NCBI RefSeq assembly: GCF_004151105.1
Contig: NZ_PHRF01000102.1
Location: 1 to 52,942, forward strand
Reading direction: 5' to 3'
DNA from: Streptomyces sp. L-9-10
GTDB lineage: Bacteria; Actinomycetota; Actinomycetes; Streptomycetales; Streptomycetaceae
DNA length: 52,942 nucleotides
The notes beneath the pieces are model-generated. The model was given only the letters and a program-made list of their open reading frames with translations. It had not been told where the DNA came from and did no database searches. Below are positions 8,140-16,623 of this stretch, in pieces. A program made the position numbers and the translations under genes. Position 1 is the first letter of the stretch. The number at the start of each line of letters is the position of its first letter.

Positions 8140-9450
8140 ATGGGCACTGCCCGGAAGCGCTTCGGTTCGACCCTCGCCACCGTTACGGCGGCTGCCGTGT
8201 CCCTCGTTCTCGTCGCCGGCTGCGGAGGCGGCGGCGACTCGGGCGAGGCACGTACCAAGGACGGCAAGACCGTCATCAGCATGGGCCTGTTCGGGGTCAT
8301 GGGGTTCAAGGAGACCGATCTCCTGGACCGCTATATGAAGGAGAACCCGGACATTCTCATCGAGGCCGATGTGGCCGGTGACGAGCAGACGTACTACACC
8401 GCCCTCCAGACGCACCTCGCCGCCGGCAGCGGGCTGAAGGACATCCAGGGCATAGAGATAGGCCGGGCCAAGGAACTGGTCGACACCCAGGCGGACAAGT
8501 TCGCGGATCTGTCCGGGACGGCCGGTCTCGATCACTTCCTGCCGTGGAAGTCCAACCAGGTCACCACCGAGGACGGCAAGCTGCTCGGCCTGGGCACGGA
8601 CATCGGCCCGATGGCGGTGTGCTACCGCAAGGACCTGTTCGAGCAGGCCGGGCTGCCCACGGACCGCGCGGAGGTGGCGAAGCTCTGGGAGGGGGACTGG
8701 TCCAAGTACGTCCAGACGGGCCGCGACTTCAAGCAGCGTTCCAAGGACGACGACGTCTCCTTCATGGACAGCTCGACCGGTCTGTTCAACGCGATGATCT
8801 ACGGCGATGAGAAGCAGTTCTACGACAAGGACGGCACACTCATCTACCAGGACAACCCCGCCGTCAAGGACGCCTGGGCCCTCGCGTCGGACGCGGCGAA
8901 GTCCGGACTCACCGCCAAGCTGCGCCAGTTCCAGCCGGGCTGGGACCCGGGGCTGGCCAACGGCACCTTCGCCAGCGCGGTCTGCCCCGCCTGGATGCTC
9001 GCCCACATCAGCGAGAAGGCCGGTCCCGCGAACAAGGGCAAGTGGGATGTCGCCAAGGCCCCCAAGGGCGCCAACTGGGGCGGCTCGTTCCTCGGCGTGA
9101 TGGACAAGAGCCCGGTCAAGGAGGAGGCCAAGAAGCTGGTCGCCTGGCTGAGCGCGCCGGAGCAGCAGGCGTACATCTTCGAGAAGCTCGGCAACTTCCC
9201 GTCCTCGAAGACGGCGCTCGACCTGCCGGAGGTCGCGGGTGGCACGTCCGCGTACTTCAGCGACGCGCCGATCGGCCAGATCTTCGGCGCCGCGGCGAAG
9301 GAGATCCCCGACGAGCAGGTCCTCGGACGCAAGGACGGCACGATCAAGGACACCTTCTCGGCGGGCCTCCAGCTGATCGAGTCGCAGGGCAAGAGCCCGG
9401 ACGAGGCGTGGAAGACCACGGACGAGCGCATCCAGAAACTGGCGCGCTGA
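8140..9450 (+). CDS. cebE: CebE, cellobiose/cellotriose-binding lipoprotein, 436 aa
   Basis: The extracellular solute-binding lipoprotein of the cello-oligosaccharide ABC importer. A signal peptide with basic n-region (ARKRF) ends in the lipobox VAGC with the lipidated Cys at 28, followed by a Gly-rich linker. The body is a family-1 sugar-binding protein (DKTVISMG-like first strand, PMAVCYRKDLFEQAGLP, ANGTFASAVCPAWM). AGGAGGAAG stands ahead of the ATG. It is the first gene of cebEFG-bglC and lies directly behind the CebR operator. A strong hairpin follows the stop codon, which probably lets this binding protein be made in excess over the permeases. Confidence 0.92.
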   Translation: MGTARKRFGSTLATVTAAAVSLVLVAGCGGGGDSGEARTKDGKTVISMGLFGVMGFKETDLLDRYMKENPDILIEADVAGDEQTYYTALQTHLAAGSGLKDIQGIEIGRAKELVDTQADKFADLSGTAGLDHFLPWKSNQVTTEDGKLLGLGTDIGPMAVCYRKDLFEQAGLPTDRAEVAKLWEGDWSKYVQTGRDFKQRSKDDDVSFMDSSTGLFNAMIYGDEKQFYDKDGTLIYQDNPAVKDAWALASDAAKSGLTAKLRQFQPGWDPGLANGTFASAVCPAWMLAHISEKAGPANKGKWDVAKAPKGANWGGSFLGVMDKSPVKEEAKKLVAWLSAPEQQAYIFEKLGNFPSSKTALDLPEVAGGTSAYFSDAPIGQIFGAAAKEIPDEQVLGRKDGTIKDTFSAGLQLIESQGKSPDEAWKTTDERIQKLAR

Positions 9451-9465
9451 CCGTCGCGGCCCGAC

Positions 9466-9499
9466 CGCGCGGCCGGGGGCCCGACGCCCCGGCCGCGCG
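9466..9499. terminator. Strong intercistronic hairpin after cebE
   Basis: CGCGCGGCCGGGG (9466-9478) and CCCCGGCCGCGCG (9487-9499) are perfect 13-bp arms around an 8-nt loop, starting 15 bp after the cebE stop and inside the operon. It probably acts as a partial terminator or as an mRNA 3' stabiliser. The rest of the 216-bp gap to cebF is markedly C/T-rich and includes two copies of GGTTTCTCCGTCCC. Confidence 0.7.
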
Positions 9500-9666
9500 C
9501 CCCGCCCGGTTTCTCCGTCCCGGTTTCTCCGTCCCACCGCCTTCTTGGTCTTGAGCCCCCTCGGTCCCCGGGCCTCTCGTCCCTGTGTCCCCTCCGCTCT
9601 GTGTCCCCTCCTCCCCGTGTCCCCGCCTCGCCGTCCCACCGCATCACTCCACGGAAGGAAGCCCGC

Positions 9667-10704
9667 GTGGCCACCTCCACCCCGGCTGCCCCCTCGGGCG
9701 GGCAGCCGCACCCCGCGCCGGCCCGGCCGCCCGGAAAGGGCGCCGGCTCGGAGCCGTCCCGTCAGGCGCGGCGCACTCTCCTGCACCGCCTGGACCTCGG
9801 CACGGTGCCGTACGCCTTCATCGCCCCGTTCTTCCTGATCTTCGCCGCCTTCGGCCTCTATCCGCTCCTCTACACCTTCTGGATCTCGCTGCACCGCGTC
9901 GAGCTGTCCTCGATGGACACCCGGGAATGGCGGGGCCTCGCCAACTTCACGGAACTCTTCGAGGACGACCGGTTCTGGAACGCGCTGACCAACACCTTCA
10001 CGCTCGGCGTCATCTCCACCGTCCCGCAGCTCCTGATGGCCCTCGGCCTGGCCCATCTGCTCAACTACCGGCTTCGTGGCTCGACGTTCTTCCGGGTCGC
10101 CGTCCTGACCCCGTACGCGACCTCCATCGGCGCAGCCGCCCTCGTCTTCACCATGCTGTTCGAGCGCGACTTCGGCATGATCAACTGGGGGCTCGGCCTC
10201 TTCGGTGTCGACAACGTCGACTGGGAGAGCCAGAAGTGGCCCGCCCAGCTCGCCATCTCCCTCATCGTGATCTGGCGCTGGACCGGCTACAACGCCCTGC
10301 TCTATCTGGCCGCCATGCAGGCGATACCCAGAGACCTCTACGAGGCCGCGGCCATCGACGGGGCTTCGCGCTGGCAGCAGTTCCGCACCGTGACCGTCCC
10401 GGGCATCAGCGCCACGATCATCTTCACGATCGTGCTCTCCACCATCGGCGCGACCCAGCTCTTCGGCGAACCGCTGATCTTCGGACAGGGCCCCAACGGC
10501 ATCAGCGGCGGCGCCGACAACCAGTACCAGACGCTCGGTCTGCTGCTCTACGAAGAGGGCTGGAAGAACTACCAGATGGGGCGGGCCTCGGCGATCGCCT
10601 GGGCCATGTTCCTCATCCTCCTCCTCGTCTTCGTCCTCCAGCGCGTCCTCGCGCGCGTCACGTCCCGTACGTCCCGTACTCCTCGTACACCCCGTACGTC
10701 CTGA
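9667..10704 (+). CDS. cebF: CebF, sugar ABC transporter permease (MalF type), 345 aa
   Basis: An inner-membrane permease of the cellobiose importer. After a Pro/Ala-rich cytoplasmic tail of about 40 residues there are six transmembrane helices; the first reads FIAPFFLIFAAFGLYPLLY. The EAA loop that contacts the ATPase is EAAAIDGASRWQQFRTVTVP. The GTG at 9667 was chosen for the GGAAGG 8 nt upstream; the frame is open back to 9601, but that part is low-complexity. The C-terminus is an Arg/Thr/Ser repeat (TSRTSRTPRTPRT) from a short tandem repeat. It is followed after 19 bp by cebG. Confidence 0.9.
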   Translation: MATSTPAAPSGGQPHPAPARPPGKGAGSEPSRQARRTLLHRLDLGTVPYAFIAPFFLIFAAFGLYPLLYTFWISLHRVELSSMDTREWRGLANFTELFEDDRFWNALTNTFTLGVISTVPQLLMALGLAHLLNYRLRGSTFFRVAVLTPYATSIGAAALVFTMLFERDFGMINWGLGLFGVDNVDWESQKWPAQLAISLIVIWRWTGYNALLYLAAMQAIPRDLYEAAAIDGASRWQQFRTVTVPGISATIIFTIVLSTIGATQLFGEPLIFGQGPNGISGGADNQYQTLGLLLYEEGWKNYQMGRASAIAWAMFLILLLVFVLQRVLARVTSRTSRTPRTPRTS

Positions 10705-10723
10705 CCAGGGAGCAGCAGGCCCC

Positions 10724-11650
10724 ATGACCACCGATATCGCACAGGTACGGGCGGACACCCGCGACCGGGCGCCCCATCCGCCGCCGCCCGTACAGTGCCG
10801 GTTCGGCCGCGTACTGCGTCCGGGCGCCGGCCGTCAGCACCACGCGGGACCCCTCGCGTATCTCCTGCTCGGCTTCGCCGCGCTGGTCTCCCTCTTCCCG
10901 CTCTACTGGACGATGGTGGCCGCCTCCACCGACAACACCCGTGTCTCCCAGACCCCGCCGCCGTTCCTGCCCGGCCCGAACCTGTTCACGAACCTCGCCA
11001 AGGCGTGGCAGGACGCGGCGATGGGCCGGGCGATGGTCAACAGCCTGATCGTGGCCGGGGTGATCGCCCTCGCGACCGTCTTCTTCGCGACCCTCGCCGG
11101 CTTCGCCTTCGCCAAACTCCGCTTCAGGGGCCGCAACCTCCTGCTGATGCTGGTCATCGGCACGATGCTGGTGCCGCCGCAGCTCGGAGTCGTCCCGCTG
11201 TTCATGATGATGGCCGACCTCGGCTGGGGACAGTCACTGCCCTCCGTCATCTTCCCGACGCTGGTCAGCGCGGTCGGGGTGTTCTTCATGCGGCAGTATC
11301 TGAAGGAAGCCCTGCCGGACGAACTCATCGAGGCGGGACGGCTGGACGGGGCACACTCCCTGCGGATCTTCTGGAGCATCGTCCTGCCCATCGCCCGGCC
11401 CCCGATGGCCGTGCTGTTCATGATCACGTTCGTCCACGCCTGGAACGACTTCTTCTGGCCCTTCATCGCGCTGGACATGACGAACCCCACGGTCCCGGTG
11501 GCTCTCACCCAGCTCAGCGCCGGCTATGTCCGCGACCAGTCGGTGATCATGGCGGGCGCGCTGCTCGGCACGCTGCCGCTGCTGGCGATGTTCCTCGTCT
11601 TCGGCCGCCAGATCGTCGGCGGCATCATGCAGGGGGCCGTGAAGGGCTGA
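10724..11650 (+). CDS. cebG: CebG, sugar ABC transporter permease (MalG type), 308 aa
   Basis: The second permease of the cellobiose importer. Six membrane helices are predicted, the first about residues 45-65 (LAYLLLGFAALVSLFPLYW). The EAA motif is EAGRLDGAHSLRIFWSIVLP. The N-terminal 40 residues are cytoplasmic and unusually long and Arg-rich. CAGGGAGC precedes the ATG. No nucleotide-binding subunit is encoded in the operon; in Streptomyces the shared ATPase MsiK serves this transporter. Confidence 0.9.
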   Translation: MTTDIAQVRADTRDRAPHPPPPVQCRFGRVLRPGAGRQHHAGPLAYLLLGFAALVSLFPLYWTMVAASTDNTRVSQTPPPFLPGPNLFTNLAKAWQDAAMGRAMVNSLIVAGVIALATVFFATLAGFAFAKLRFRGRNLLLMLVIGTMLVPPQLGVVPLFMMMADLGWGQSLPSVIFPTLVSAVGVFFMRQYLKEALPDELIEAGRLDGAHSLRIFWSIVLPIARPPMAVLFMITFVHAWNDFFWPFIALDMTNPTVPVALTQLSAGYVRDQSVIMAGALLGTLPLLAMFLVFGRQIVGGIMQGAVKG

Positions 11651-11770
11651 CGGCCCGCCACCCCTCACCGCTGTACGCGCACACAACGAGCGCGCACATG
11701 TCGTGCGCACACACTCCACGCGCACACGCTCCACGCACCACACCGTTCGATCTCTGCGGAAGGACCCTTC

Positions 11771-13219
11771 GTGGCCACCTCAGCACTTGACCCCGGGCGC
11801 GCCCTGGACCCCGCGGCCCCCCTGGTCTTCCCGCCCGGCTTCCTCTGGGGCACCGCGACCGCCGCGTACCAGATCGAGGGCGCCGTCGCGGAGGACGGCC
11901 GCACGCCCTCCATCTGGGACGTGTACTCCCACACCCCGGGCAGGGTGCGCAACGGCGACACCGGCGACATCGCCACCGACCACTACCACCGCTGGCGCGA
12001 GGACATCGAGATCATGTCCGGTCTGGGCGTCGGCGCGTACCGCTTCTCGGTGTCCTGGCCGCGGATCCGGCCGACCGGCGCCGGGCCCGCGTCACGGAAG
12101 GGGCTCGACTTCTACCGGCGGCTGGCCGACGGCCTGCTGGAGAAGGGGATCCAGCCCGTCGTCACGCTCTACCACTGGGATCTGCCGCAGGAGTTGGAGG
12201 ACGCCGGCGGCTGGCCCGAGCGCGACACGGCCCACCGCTTCGCCGAGTACGCGGGGATCGTGGCCGACGCCCTGGGCGACCGGGTGACGACCTGGACCAC
12301 CCTCAACGAGCCGTGGTGCAGCGCGTTCCTCGGATACGGCTCCGGCGTCCACGCCCCCGGCCGTACCGACCCGGCCGACTCCCTGCGGGCCGCGCACCAT
12401 CTCAACCTCGGTCACGGTCTCGCCGTGCAGGCGCTGCGCGCGCGGCTGCCCGCCACCGCGCAGGTGTCCGTCACGCTCAATCTGCACCACGTAAGGCCGT
12501 TGACGGAGAGCGCGGCCGACGCGGACGCCGTCCGCCGTATCGACGGCACCGCCAACCGGATCTTCACCGGCCCCATGCTGTCCGGGGCCTACCCGGCCGA
12601 TGTCATGGAGGACACCGCGGGGATCACGGACTGGTCGTTCGTCCGGGACGGTGACACCGCGCTCATCCACCAGCCGCTCGACTTCCTCGGCGTCAACTAC
12701 TACTCACCGACCCTGGTCTCCCACCACTCCGGCCCCGCCGTCCACGGGTCGGACGGACACGGCGCGAGCGACCACAGCCCCTGGCCCGGCGCGGACCACG
12801 TCGCCTTCCACCAGACACCGGGCGGCAGGACCGCCATGGGCTGGACGATCGACCCGGACGGCCTCTACGAACTGCTGATGCGGGTGCGCCGTGACCATCC
12901 GGACCTGCCGGTGATGATCACCGAGAACGGCGCGGCCTTCGACGACTACGCGCGCCCGGAGGGCGACGTACGCGACCCGGAACGCATCGCCTATCTGCGC
13001 GGGCATCTCGCGGCCGTGCACCGCGCCATCGGGTCGGGGGCGGACATCCGCGGCTACTTCCTCTGGTCGCTGCTCGACAACTTCGAGTGGGGATACGGCT
13101 ACAGCAGGCGCTTCGGCATGGTGTACGTGGACTACGCGACCCAGCGCCGCGTCCTCAAGTCCAGCGCACGCTGGTACGCGGAGCTGACGCGCACCGGCAC
13201 CCTCCCCGCGGGGCAGTAG
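11771..13219 (+). CDS. bglC: BglC, GH1 beta-glucosidase, 482 aa
   Basis: An intracellular family 1 glycoside hydrolase that splits imported cellobiose and cello-oligosaccharides to glucose. The N-terminal GH1 signature is FLWGTATAAYQIEGA. The acid/base Glu is E180 in TLNEP and the nucleophile E385 in ITENG. The substrate pocket motif near the end is WSLLDNFEWGYGY. The length is typical of GH1, and there is no signal peptide. The start is GTG 11771 with GGAAGGA ahead. It sits 120 bp after cebG, a gap holding several GCGCACA repeats, and ends the operon before a long hairpin. Confidence 0.93.
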   Translation: MATSALDPGRALDPAAPLVFPPGFLWGTATAAYQIEGAVAEDGRTPSIWDVYSHTPGRVRNGDTGDIATDHYHRWREDIEIMSGLGVGAYRFSVSWPRIRPTGAGPASRKGLDFYRRLADGLLEKGIQPVVTLYHWDLPQELEDAGGWPERDTAHRFAEYAGIVADALGDRVTTWTTLNEPWCSAFLGYGSGVHAPGRTDPADSLRAAHHLNLGHGLAVQALRARLPATAQVSVTLNLHHVRPLTESAADADAVRRIDGTANRIFTGPMLSGAYPADVMEDTAGITDWSFVRDGDTALIHQPLDFLGVNYYSPTLVSHHSGPAVHGSDGHGASDHSPWPGADHVAFHQTPGGRTAMGWTIDPDGLYELLMRVRRDHPDLPVMITENGAAFDDYARPEGDVRDPERIAYLRGHLAAVHRAIGSGADIRGYFLWSLLDNFEWGYGYSRRFGMVYVDYATQRRVLKSSARWYAELTRTGTLPAGQ

Positions 13220-13234
13220 CCCACCGCACCCGGA

Positions 13235-13274
13235 CGGGCCGCGGCCGCCGCCGGCGGTGACCGGCCGCGGCCCG
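13235..13274. terminator. Terminator hairpin after bglC
   Basis: Perfect 13-bp arms (13235-13247 and 13262-13274, core GGGCCGCGGCCG) with a 14-nt loop, 16 bp after the bglC stop. There is no U-tract. It marks the end of the ceb operon. Confidence 0.7.
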
Positions 13275-13341
13275 CCGGGTCCGGCGGCCGGTCCCGTTCT
13301 ACGCTGGACGGACCGGTACGCGCGAGGAAAGCGAGAGATCC

Positions 13342-14172
13342 GTGACCAGTACTCCGGTCCACACGCTCAACGACGGCACCGCCCTGCCCGCCGTCGGTCT
13401 GGGCACCTATCCGCTCGACGACGACGCGTGCGAGAAGGCCGTCGCCGGCGCGCTGGCACTCGGCTACCGGCTGGTCGACAGCGCGCTCAACTACCGCAAC
13501 GAGACCGGCACCGGACGGGGTGTCGCGCGCGCCGGGGTGCCGCGCGAGGACATCGTCATCACCACCAAACTGCCGGGCAGGCACCACGGTTACGACGAGA
13601 CCCTCGCCTCCTTCGAGGAGTCCCGCGCCAGGCTCGGCCTCGACTACGTGGACCTCTATCTCATCCACTGGCCGCTGCCGCGCGTGGACAAGTACGTCGA
13701 TTCCTGGAAGGCCATGATCAAGCTCCGGGAGGACGGGCTCGTCCGGTCCATCGGAGTCTCCAACTTCACTCCGGCGCACATCGAGCGGCTGGAGGCGGAG
13801 ACCGGTGTCCTGCCCTCGGTCAACCAGATCGAGATGCATCCGGACCTCCCCCAGGAGGAACTGCGCGCCGTGCACGCGGCCAAGGGGATCCGTACCGAGA
13901 GCTGGAGCCCGCTCGGACGGGGCAGCCGGCTGCTGAAGGACCCCGAGACCGTGTCGATCGCCGAAGCGCACGGCGTCACCCCGGGGCAGGTGGTGCTCCG
14001 CTGGCACACCCAGCTCGGCGCCGTGCCCATCCCGAAGTCGGCCGATCCCGGCCGTCAGCGGGAGAATCTCGACATCTTCGGGTTCGAGCTGACGGCCGGT
14101 GAACTGGACAGGATCTCGGCGGGTCCGCACCGCAGGCTCGGCGGCGACCCGGAACACCACGAGGAGTTCTGA
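13342..14172 (+). CDS. Aldo/keto reductase (2,5-diketo-D-gluconate reductase-like), 276 aa
   Basis: An NADPH-dependent TIM-barrel aldo/keto reductase. The family tetrad is visible: Asp and Tyr in RLVDSALNYRNE, Lys in ITTKLPGRH, His in LYLIHWPLP. SIGVSNF and IPKSADPGRQRENLDIF are the usual substrate- and NADPH-binding signatures. The GTG at 13342 has GCGAGAG just upstream. It probably has its own promoter, since a terminator separates it from bglC. The substrate is not predictable; AKR5-type enzymes reduce sugar-derived or aliphatic ketones. Confidence 0.9.
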   Translation: MTSTPVHTLNDGTALPAVGLGTYPLDDDACEKAVAGALALGYRLVDSALNYRNETGTGRGVARAGVPREDIVITTKLPGRHHGYDETLASFEESRARLGLDYVDLYLIHWPLPRVDKYVDSWKAMIKLREDGLVRSIGVSNFTPAHIERLEAETGVLPSVNQIEMHPDLPQEELRAVHAAKGIRTESWSPLGRGSRLLKDPETVSIAEAHGVTPGQVVLRWHTQLGAVPIPKSADPGRQRENLDIFGFELTAGELDRISAGPHRRLGGDPEHHEEF

Positions 14173-14216
14173 CCGGCGGCGCGGGCCGGGCGGGACTTTC
14201 GCGACACGCCCTGGTC

Positions 14217-14257
14217 CCGCCGTGTCCGGGCCGACCGGTTCCGCCGTGTCCGGGCCG
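14217..14257. repeat. 17-bp direct repeat, two copies
   Basis: CCGCCGTGTCCGGGCCG occurs at 14217-14233 and 14241-14257, in the gap between the convergent aldo/keto reductase and hypE. No function is evident; it may be a small tandem duplication in non-coding DNA. Confidence 0.6.
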
Positions 14258-14285
14258 TGGCGCGCGTCGGCGGACCCGGGGCGCG

Positions 14286-15401
14286 TCAGCAGATACGGGG
14301 GAGCTGCTCACCCAGTGGCATGTCCACCACCCGGGTGCCGCCCAGACCGGTGTTCGCCACGACCATGCCGGGGTGGTCCGTCGTGCACGTGCCGATCACC
14401 ACGGCCCCACGGCCCCGCGGATGCGCCCGCATGGCCGCCAGCACCTCGTCGGCGTGATCCGGCGGTAAGAACGCCACCAGCTTGCCCTCATTGGCGACAT
14501 AGAGCGGATCGAGGCCGAGGAAGGCACACGCGTTGGCGACGGAGTCGGGGACCGGAAGCGCCTGCTCCCGCAGGGTGATCCCCACCCCCGCCGCCGACGC
14601 GATCTCGTTGAGCGAGGTCGCGAGCCCGCCGCGGGTCGGATCCCGCAGCACATGCAGATCGCGGCAGACGTTCAGCATGGCCTGGACGAGCGAGGCGAGC
14701 GGCGCCGTGTCGCTCACGATCTCCACCCCGAACTCCAGCCCCTCGCGGACGCTCATGATCGCCACGCCGTGCTCACCGATCGGACCGCTGACGATGACCA
14801 CATCGCCGGGCGCGGCGCGTCGCGGGCGGATGTCGATCCCGTCCGGGATCAGCCCGATGCCCGCCGTGTTGATGAAGATCCCGTCGCCGTGTCCGGCGTC
14901 CACGACCTTGGTGTCACCCGTGGCGACGACCACCCCCGCCGCCCTGGCGGCCGCTCCGAGCGCCTCGGCCACCCGGCCGACCGTGGCGAGTTCGACACCC
15001 TCCTCCAGGATGAACCCGCAGGACAGGTAGGCGGGCGTGGCGCCCATCATGGCCAGGTCGTTGACCGTTCCGTTGACCGCGAGATCCCCGATGCTGCCGC
15101 CCGGGAAGAACAGCGGGCGGACGACGTACGAGTCGGTGGAGAACGCGAGCCGCGCCCCGCCGAGGGTGACGGTCGCCGCATCGCCCAGCTCCGCGAGGAC
15201 ATCGCCGCCGAACGCCGGAGCGAAGAGATGCTCGACCAGTTCGGCGGAGAGCTGTCCGCCGCCGCCGTGTCCCATCACGACCTTCGCGTGGTCACGGAGC
15301 GGGGCGGGACAGGTCCACCCGGAGAAGTCGGCGGTGGCGGGCGGCGCTTCGGGCAGGACGGCGTCCGCCTCGGTCACCCGGACCCCGGTCGTCTCAGCCA
15401 A
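14286..15401 (-). CDS. hypE: HypE, hydrogenase maturation carbamoyl dehydratase, 371 aa
   Basis: HypE takes the carbamoyl group from HypF onto its C-terminal Cys and dehydrates it with ATP to a thiocyanate that supplies the CN ligands of the NiFe site. The PurM/AIR-synthase fold is clear (VVMGHGGGGQLSAELV near 42, DPTRGGLATSLNEIA near 255). The protein ends in the diagnostic LPRIC, whose last Cys is the carbamoyl acceptor. A TTA leucine codon (14466-14468, codon 312) makes translation depend on the bldA tRNA. The start overlaps hypD by 8 bp, so it is last in the hypABFCDE operon. Confidence 0.96.
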   Translation of the reverse strand: MAETTGVRVTEADAVLPEAPPATADFSGWTCPAPLRDHAKVVMGHGGGGQLSAELVEHLFAPAFGGDVLAELGDAATVTLGGARLAFSTDSYVVRPLFFPGGSIGDLAVNGTVNDLAMMGATPAYLSCGFILEEGVELATVGRVAEALGAAARAAGVVVATGDTKVVDAGHGDGIFINTAGIGLIPDGIDIRPRRAAPGDVVIVSGPIGEHGVAIMSVREGLEFGVEIVSDTAPLASLVQAMLNVCRDLHVLRDPTRGGLATSLNEIASAAGVGITLREQALPVPDSVANACAFLGLDPLYVANEGKLVAFLPPDHADEVLAAMRAHPRGRGAVVIGTCTTDHPGMVVANTGLGGTRVVDMPLGEQLPRIC

Positions 15402-16536
15402 GGGAAGTCACCTCTTCGCGCGTACCGGCGGTGCCCGCCGCGTCCGGTGTCGCCAGCCTGCGGTACAGGTAGTACGCGGCGCAGGCGCCCTCGCTCGACA
15501 CCATCGTGGCGCCGAGCGGATTGCGCGGGGTGCAGGTCGTCCCGAACGCCTCGCACTGATGCGGTTTGATCAGCCCCTGGAGCACCTCGCCACTGCGGCA
15601 CTCCGTGGACTCCTCCGTATGCATCCCCGTCACCGAGAAGCGGTGCTCCGCGTCGTACTGCCGGTACGCGGGCGACAGCCGCCAGCCGCTGGCCGGGATC
15701 ATGCCGATACCGCGCCAGGCCCGGTCGGTGACCTCGAAGACATCGGCCAGCATGGCCTGCGCGGCCGGGCTCCCCTCCGCCTGGACCGCGCGCGGGTAGG
15801 CGTTCTCGACGGTGTGCTCGCCCGCCTCCAACTGCCGTACGGCACGCCGGATGCCCTCCAGGATGTCCAGCGGTTCGAAGCCCGTGACGACGATGGGGAC
15901 GCGGTGCCGCTCGGCGAGTTCGGGGTACTCACCGATCCCCATCACCGTGCACACGTGTCCGGCGGCGAGGAACGCCTGCACGCGGCAGTCGGGCGAGTTC
16001 ATGATCGCGTCGATCGCCGGGGGCACGCGTACGTGCGAGACCAGCAGGCTGAAGTTCGCGATGCCCAGCTTCTTGGCCTGGTAGACCGTCATGGCGTTGG
16101 GCGGGGCCGTGGTCTCGAACCCGATCCCGAAGAAGACCACCTGACGGTCCGGATTCCGCTGGGCGATCCTGAGCGCGTCGAGCGGGGAGTACACGACCCG
16201 AACGTCCCCGCCCTCGCTCTTCACCTTGAACAGATCACGGCCACTGCCGGGCACCCGCAGCATGTCGCCGAAGGAACAGAAGATCACATCGGGGCGGGAA
16301 GCGATCTCCAGCGCCTTGTCGATGGTGTCCAGCGGGGTCACACAGACCGGGCAGCCGGGGCCGTGGATGAGTTCGACGCCCTCGGGGAGCAGTTGGTCGA
16401 TGCCATGGCGGATGATCGAATGGGTCTGGCCGCCGCAGACCTCCATCAGGGCCCAGGGCCGGGTGACGGTGGCGCGGATCTCGTCGAAAAGGCGCCGGGC
16501 CAGCTCGGGATCGCTGAACTCGTCGAGATACTTCAT
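15394..16536 (-). CDS. hypD: HypD, Fe(CN)2CO assembly scaffold, 380 aa
   Basis: HypD is an iron-sulfur protein that, with HypC, holds the iron while CN and CO are attached. Family motifs are present: VCGGQTHSIIRHGID with the catalytic Cys (about 39), GPGCPVCVTP (about 64-73), GFETTAPPNA, and the C-terminal cysteines of the 4Fe-4S cluster (ECRSGEVLQG, CEAFGTTCTPRNPLGA). The ATG has GGAGGAGA upstream. It follows hypC after 87 bp and overlaps hypE by 8 bp. Confidence 0.96.
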   Translation of the reverse strand: MKYLDEFSDPELARRLFDEIRATVTRPWALMEVCGGQTHSIIRHGIDQLLPEGVELIHGPGCPVCVTPLDTIDKALEIASRPDVIFCSFGDMLRVPGSGRDLFKVKSEGGDVRVVYSPLDALRIAQRNPDRQVVFFGIGFETTAPPNAMTVYQAKKLGIANFSLLVSHVRVPPAIDAIMNSPDCRVQAFLAAGHVCTVMGIGEYPELAERHRVPIVVTGFEPLDILEGIRRAVRQLEAGEHTVENAYPRAVQAEGSPAAQAMLADVFEVTDRAWRGIGMIPASGWRLSPAYRQYDAEHRFSVTGMHTEESTECRSGEVLQGLIKPHQCEAFGTTCTPRNPLGATMVSSEGACAAYYLYRRLATPDAAGTAGTREEVTSLG

Positions 16537-16586
16537 CGATGGGTCTCCTCCTTCGGGACGGGGGACGCCGCACGCGGGACGTGGGG

Positions 16587-16620
16587 CTCGGGGTACGGGG
16601 TACGGGACTCGGGGTACGGG
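16587..16620. repeat. Short direct repeats in the hypC-hypD gap
   Basis: CTCGGGGTACGGG occurs at 16587-16599 and 16608-16620, with a partial GGGGTACGGG between. The repeats lie just after the hypC stop. No hairpin is evident; this looks like slipped-strand repeat DNA. Confidence 0.5.
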
Positions 16621-16623
16621 CGC

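Noticed and set aside
10660..10704. CGTAC-rich short repeats at the 3' end of cebF as a possible regulatory repeat
   Set aside because: They are coding and give a low-complexity Arg/Thr/Ser C-terminus; no sign of an independent function.
7909..10758. A 949-codon open frame on the minus strand opposite cebE and cebF
   Set aside because: The translation is Arg/Gly/Glu-rich with no family features, and the plus strand carries clear ABC transporter genes with proper starts. It is a consequence of high GC content.
11651..11770. GCGCACA repeats between cebG and bglC as a possible CRISPR-like or operator array
   Set aside because: Units are short and irregularly spaced, with no spacers or dyad symmetry.
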